64,000 nucleotides of DNA from the NCBI RefSeq assembly GCF_963678875.1, contig NZ_OY787456.1:1054001-1118000 (forward strand). Reading direction: 5' to 3'. A model generated the notes under the pieces. It had not been told where the DNA came from and ran no database searches. It saw only the letters and a program-made list of their open reading frames with translations. The stretch is from an uncultured Hyphomonas sp. (GTDB lineage Bacteria > Pseudomonadota > Alphaproteobacteria > Caulobacterales > Hyphomonadaceae). Below are positions 60,818 to 64,000 of the stretch, in pieces. Numbering within the stretch: the stretch's first letter is position 1; every line of letters begins with the position of its first letter. The position numbers and the translations under genes are program-made.

Positions 60818-61540
60818 CTAGACCACCGTGCCGAACAGGTGGCCGATCACGCCGGTGACGACCATCGCTGCAACGCCCCAGAAGACGACGCGGGTCGCGG
60901 CGCGCAGCTTGCTGGCGCCGCCGGCCCGGGCCGAGAGCGCGCCGAGGACGCCAAGGCTGACCAGCGAGACCGCCGCCACGACGGGTGTGATCTGGCCTGC
61001 CGGCGCGGCGACGGCCGCTGCGATCGGCAGGGCGGCGCCGATCGTGAAGCTGCCGGCAGAGCTGAATGCCGCTTGGACAGGCCGGGCAGCGACGGCGTCG
61101 CTCATGCCAAGCTCGTCACGCGCATGCGCTTCCAGCGCGTCATGCTCGGTCAGCTGGCGGGCGACTTCGCGGGCGGTTTCCGGCGTCAGGCCGCGTTGCA
61201 GGTAGATATCGGTCAGTTCTTCCAGTTCCGCTTCCGGGTGACTCTTCAGCGCCGCGCGCTCGATTTCGAGATCCGCCTTTTCAAGGTCAGCCTGCGAGGA
61301 GACCGAAACATACTCACCCGCCGCCATGGACATCGCACCGGCCACGAGGCCGGCGAGCCCGGCTGTCAGGATCGTGCCGGTCGAGGCCTCCGCCGAGGCG
61401 ACCCCGATGACCAGGCCTGCTGTGGAGAGGATGCCATCATTCGCCCCCAGCACCGCCGCGCGCAGCCAGCCGATCCGCTGGAAATAGTGGTGTTCGGTGT
61501 GAATGTAGGACTCGTCGGAATGTGGAGGGGATTCTGCCAT
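60818..61540 (-). CDS. VIT1/CCC1-family transporter
   Basis: The 240-residue membrane protein opens HHYFQRIGWLRAAVLGANDG, the family signature, followed by ILSTAGLVIGVASA and AGAMSMAAGEYVSVSSQADLE. A cytosolic helical segment rich in Glu (LEKADLEIERAALKSHPEAE) holds the metal-gathering acidic residues. Relatives export iron or manganese. AGGAT precedes the ATG at 61540. A single gene, divergent from lemA. Confidence 0.9.
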   Translation of the reverse strand: MAESPPHSDESYIHTEHHYFQRIGWLRAAVLGANDGILSTAGLVIGVASAEASTGTILTAGLAGLVAGAMSMAAGEYVSVSSQADLEKADLEIERAALKSHPEAELEELTDIYLQRGLTPETAREVARQLTEHDALEAHARDELGMSDAVAARPVQAAFSSAGSFTIGAALPIAAAVAAPAGQITPVVAAVSLVSLGVLGALSARAGGASKLRAATRVVFWGVAAMVVTGVIGHLFGTVV

Positions 61541-61697
61541 GCTTCTATCCTGCGCAATCGCTTATGCGTGGCCAAGCGGGGGCTGATGGTCAAGCATGCA
61601 AATCGCCCCGGATCAGGCATGACGGCTGCCCTTTGACTTGCGTGATCGGGCGGCGGCGTTTAGGCGTTGATCTGCAAGGATTTCCGGAGGGACACAC

Positions 61698-62252
61698 ATG
61701 CTTATTGCGCTTGGCATCATCGTTGCCGTCATCGGCTTCATCATCCTTATCTATAACGGATTGGTGATGAAGCGGCAGCGGGTCAATCAGGCCTTCGCCG
61801 ACGTGGATGTGCAGCTGAAGCAGCGCCAGAACCTGATCCCGAACCTCGTGGAAACGGTGAAAGGCTATGCCAAGCACGAGCAGGAAACCCTGCAGCAGGT
61901 GATCGAGGCCCGCAATGCGGCGCAGAGCGCGTCGACCCCCGGCGAAATGAGCCAGGCCGAAGGCATGCTGACCGCCTCGCTCGGCAAACTGTTCGCCCTC
62001 GCCGAAGCCTATCCGGACCTGAAGGCCAATACGAACTTCATCCAGCTGCAGAACGAATTGTCCGCGATCGAGGACAAGCTGGCTGCGGCGCGCCGTTTCT
62101 ACAACTCGGCCGTTCAGGACTACAACACGTCCCGCGAACAGTTCCCGGGCTCCATCATTGCCGGCATGTTCAACTTCGAAGGTCGCGACTTCTTCGATGT
62201 CGGCGTCGAGGGCCGCGAGGCGCTGAGCACGCCGCCGGAAGTCAAGTTCTAG
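61698..62252 (+). CDS. lemA: LemA family protein
   Basis: The 184-residue protein. One N-terminal membrane span (IALGIIVAVIGFIILIYNGL) is followed by the LemA four-helix body: DVQLKQRQNLIPNLVETVKGYAKHE cut short here to its core LIPNLVETVKGYA, then ARRFYNSAVQDYN. Function unknown; often partnered with TPM-domain proteins, none of which is adjacent here. GGAGGG precedes the ATG. Confidence 0.9.
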   Translation: MLIALGIIVAVIGFIILIYNGLVMKRQRVNQAFADVDVQLKQRQNLIPNLVETVKGYAKHEQETLQQVIEARNAAQSASTPGEMSQAEGMLTASLGKLFALAEAYPDLKANTNFIQLQNELSAIEDKLAAARRFYNSAVQDYNTSREQFPGSIIAGMFNFEGRDFFDVGVEGREALSTPPEVKF

Positions 62253-62297
62253 GCGAACGCCGGATGTGCTAGCCTGCCGGGGAAACGGGAGGTGACC

Positions 62298-62663
62298 ATG
62301 AAAAGATTTATCGGCGCGGCGGCAATCCTGATTGCCGCCGCCATTGTTTCCAGCTGTGCCTCCGGCGGCGGCAGCAGCGGCAGCTGGAGCGCCTCGGGCT
62401 GGAACGGGCTTGCGCCGCAGAATGTCTATGGCGGCAATTACCAGTTCTATGCCGCGCCGGCGGAAGGCCAGGGCTTCAAGCTGAAATTCACGGTGAAGAC
62501 CGACGGCAATTTCAACGTCGCCAGCGCCGGCCCGCCCGCCGAGGCAGACATAGAGGCCGCTGCCGAGGCCGCCGCGCCGGAAGGCTGCACGCTGGTCTCG
62601 GTGGAACGCACGGCCGATGGCGGCGCAGTGGCGGACTATGATTGCGGGGAGGCATCCGAATGA
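62298..62663 (+). CDS. Small exported lipoprotein, hypothetical
   Basis: About 121 residues from the ATG at 62298, with GGGAGG 5 bases upstream. The lipobox AAIVSSCAS gives a mature protein with a glycine/serine linker, then an unrecognised small domain. Two cysteines near the C-terminus (GCTLVS, YDCGEA) could pair. Its stop overlaps the next start (ATGA). Confidence 0.7.
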   Translation: MKRFIGAAAILIAAAIVSSCASGGGSSGSWSASGWNGLAPQNVYGGNYQFYAAPAEGQGFKLKFTVKTDGNFNVASAGPPAEADIEAAAEAAAPEGCTLVSVERTADGGAVADYDCGEASE

Positions 62664-63025
62664 TCAGAAAGGTCTCGACTTACCTGATGTTTACCGGCCA
62701 GGCGGCCGACGCACTCGCGCTCTACACGGACGTATTCCCGCAGAGTGAGTCCAGCGTGCGGGACGGTCCGGTCTACATGGCCGACTGGCGTTTGGCCGGG
62801 CATGACGTGATGCTGGTCGACAGCCCGCCCGTGCACGATTTCACCTTTACGCCATCGACGTCCCTGTTCGTCGAGTTCGAGGAAGCCGCGGCACTGGACG
62901 CCGCGTTCGCGAAGCTTTCAGACGGCGGATCGGTAATGATGCCACTCGACAATTACGGCTTCAGCCAACGCTTCGGATGGGTGGCAGACAGGTTTGGCGT
63001 CAGCTGGCAGCTGAACCTGCCCTGA
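62660..63025 (+). CDS. VOC/PhnB-like glyoxalase-fold protein
   Basis: The 121-residue protein: KVSTYLMFTGQAADALALYT and the closing MPLDNYGFSQRFGWVADRFG are typical of the PhnB / 3-demethylubiquinone methyltransferase-like branch of the vicinal oxygen chelate superfamily. The usual phosphonate or substrate role is unproven for this branch. It is co-translated with the lipoprotein upstream. Confidence 0.85.
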   Translation: MIRKVSTYLMFTGQAADALALYTDVFPQSESSVRDGPVYMADWRLAGHDVMLVDSPPVHDFTFTPSTSLFVEFEEAAALDAAFAKLSDGGSVMMPLDNYGFSQRFGWVADRFGVSWQLNLP

Positions 63026-63092
63026 CGCATGCACCCGCGACGCCCGTGAAGGCGCTTGGTGGAGGGGCCGGTTTTGGGGAGCAGGCCGCCCG

Positions 63093-63470
63093 TCAGGTTT
63101 CCGGTCGTGGCAGGTTCAAGGGGCAGGCTGGCGCGAGCACGCCGATGACCGGCGCGATGCTGGCACGATGGCATTCGTCAAACTGCGCAGCGTATGCAGG
63201 CATAAGGGCCCGCCCGTCGCAGGCGGCGGCGAGTCGGTCATTGAAATATGGGGATGGCTTCGGCCAGTCACGCTCGGCTTTCTGTCCCGGAATCCAGTCG
63301 ATGCTGACGAGATAGACGCGCAGGTTCGGTGTTAAGCTCCAATGATACTTCACGCCCCTTCCATAAGCGGCCCGTATCTGCGCGCGCAGCATCAGCACCT
63401 GGACCCAGATCAGGGGCCAGAGAAAGGCGAGCTGCGGCGGAAGCCAGGCAGGCGGGTGAAAGAGCGACAT
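63093..63470 (-). CDS. Hypothetical protein
   Basis: The 125-residue protein has a hydrophobic N-terminal segment (LAFLWPLIWVQVLMLRAQIR) followed by a basic, aromatic region (GVKYHWSLTPNLRVYLVSID). I do not recognise a family. Codon choice is consistent with a real gene, but no ribosome site is visible before the ATG at 63470. The C-terminus is proline-rich. Confidence 0.5.
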   Translation of the reverse strand: MSLFHPPAWLPPQLAFLWPLIWVQVLMLRAQIRAAYGRGVKYHWSLTPNLRVYLVSIDWIPGQKAERDWPKPSPYFNDRLAAACDGRALMPAYAAQFDECHRASIAPVIGVLAPACPLNLPRPET

Positions 63471-63569
63471 GTGCCGGACTATATGTCAGGACACGGAGGT
63501 GTCGGATGGATTTGTTTTGGGGTGCATGATTGCAGCAGGTTGGGGCGGCTGGGGTGGTGGATAACTTTC

Positions 63570-63617
63570 CACGCGCGTCATCCCCGGCCGCGCAGCGGTC
63601 TGGGGATGACGCGTGTG
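63570..63617. repeat. Intergenic palindromic repeat, type 1
   Basis: Sixteen-base arms with one mismatch (63570-63585 and 63602-63617; core CGTCATCCCC / GGGGATGACG) around a 16-base centre CGGCCGCGCAGCGGTC+T. It looks like a dispersed REP-type element of alphaproteobacteria and could act as a terminator-like structure. Confidence 0.6.
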
Positions 63618-63635
63618 AGGGTGAAGTGAGCCTGC

Positions 63636-63667
63636 GCGCATCCTTCGACTTCGCTCAGGATGAGCGC
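63636..63667. repeat. Intergenic palindromic repeat, type 2
   Basis: GCGCATCCT...AGGATGAGCGC with centre TCGACTTCGCTC. This CATCCTTCGAC...CTCAGGATGAG family is widely dispersed in Caulobacterales and sphingomonads. Confidence 0.6.
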
Positions 63668-63682
63668 TCTGGAGAATTGGAC

Positions 63683-63708
63683 TCATGCTGAGCCAAGTCG
63701 AAGCATGA
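63683..63708. repeat. Intergenic palindromic repeat, type 3
   Basis: TCATGCT (63683-63689) and AGCATGA (63702-63708) around GAGCCAAGTCGA. It resembles the common TCATGCTGAGC...GAAGCATGA dispersed element. With the two preceding repeats it fills much of the 328-base gap 63471-63798; the rest of that gap shows nothing I can name. Confidence 0.6.
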
Positions 63709-63798
63709 CTCCCGCAGCACGAAATCCGTCTACGCCATGATCATAAGTGACCAATCATGACTATACCGGACTATAGGCGACCATGCCGGACGACTTTA

Positions 63799-64000
63799 CT
63801 ACGCCGTCTCCCGCGGCCAGCGCAGTGCTGTCCAGATGACCGTCACGGTGACGAGGATCTCAAAGGCGACGACCAACTGATAGAACGGGCGAGAGCCGAT
63901 GAAGGTAAGAATTTCGATCAGCGTGTAGAGGATGCCGAACACGACATTGCTCCAGCGGCTGATCACCGGCGGGAGAAGGGACGACAGAGCAATCATCAGG
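63799..64000 (-). CDS. DUF6326-like membrane protein, partial (5' end beyond window)
   Basis: The visible 66 residues contain two hydrophobic segments (VVFGILYTLIEILTFIG and LVVAFEILVTVTVIWTALRW). The sequence SRWSNVVFGILYTLIEI resembles the C-terminal half of DUF6326 membrane proteins (about 140 residues). An ATG at 63996 lies in frame, but the frame stays open to the window edge, so this is probably the 3' end of a longer gene. Confidence 0.5.
   Translation of the reverse strand, partial: LMIALSSLLPPVISRWSNVVFGILYTLIEILTFIGSRPFYQLVVAFEILVTVTVIWTALRWPRETA

Overview
The window reads as chromosomal DNA of a GC-rich, stalked or budding type alphaproteobacterium, most likely of the Hyphomonadaceae/Caulobacterales side. 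The signs are a PodJ-like polarity protein, a perfect TTAA-N7-TTAA (CtrA-type) box and GANTC sites upstream of it, a CC0125/CC1285-type lipoprotein, an RNase E ending in a GWW motif, and the alphaproteobacterial order rpoZ-rsh-pyrE-pdxJ-acpS-rnc-era-recO. The genus is inference. I found no rRNA, tRNA, CRISPR array, transposase or prophage. Most of the window is core metabolism and information processing, densely packed, with overlapping stop/start codons inside operons.

Layout. 1-3494: the 5' part of a podJ-like gene (minus strand, continuing past the left edge). 3732-12061: a fatty-acid degradation block made of a MerR-type regulator, a large FadE-type acyl-CoA dehydrogenase, then an operon of a second acyl-CoA dehydrogenase, a hotdog thioesterase, a PPOX-family flavoprotein, thiolase and FadJ-type multifunctional enzyme. 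It closes at a strong terminator shared with the convergent rne gene. 14879-15309 separates rne from the divergent amiC; a TPR protein, ispE and a WecA/MraY-family transferase follow.

20257-21730: an AT-richer accessory patch with one orphan gene and two inverted REP-like palindromes. 21872-28397: another acyl-CoA dehydrogenase, transglutaminase-like and NHL-repeat proteins, a secreted hypothetical, a polyprenyl diphosphate synthase, a lipoprotein and DUF2007. 28394-35204: a TrmN6-like methyltransferase, two tandem tiny membrane proteins, then glyQ and glyS split by a DUF2314 lipoprotein and a secreted caspase-WD40 protein. glyS carries an internal stretch with different codon use. 35422-39627: ppdK and an SleB-type cell wall hydrolase.

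39705-46963 is on the minus strand: an SDR, the de novo NAD operon nadA-(secreted hypothetical)-nadB-nadC, an M20 lipoprotein and an NYN-domain protein. 47123-53898 is the rpoZ to recO run, linking transcription, the stringent response, pyrimidine and vitamin B6 synthesis, ACP activation and RNA processing. 53902-64000 holds a GST, a small lipoprotein, an extensin-like protein, parC, a sirtuin, a divergent AHSA1/ArsR pair with its palindrome, an APC-type permease, a VIT1-type transporter, LemA, a VOC protein and small hypotheticals. It ends in a cluster of three kinds of palindromic repeat and a partial DUF6326-like membrane protein.

The best candidates for something undescribed are the orphan at 20257-21612 with a HEPN-like RX4H motif, the caspase-WD40 gene inside the glyQ/glyS locus, the recombined-looking stretch in glyS, the putative MerR box shared by two sites in the fatty-acid block, and the control region of nadA.
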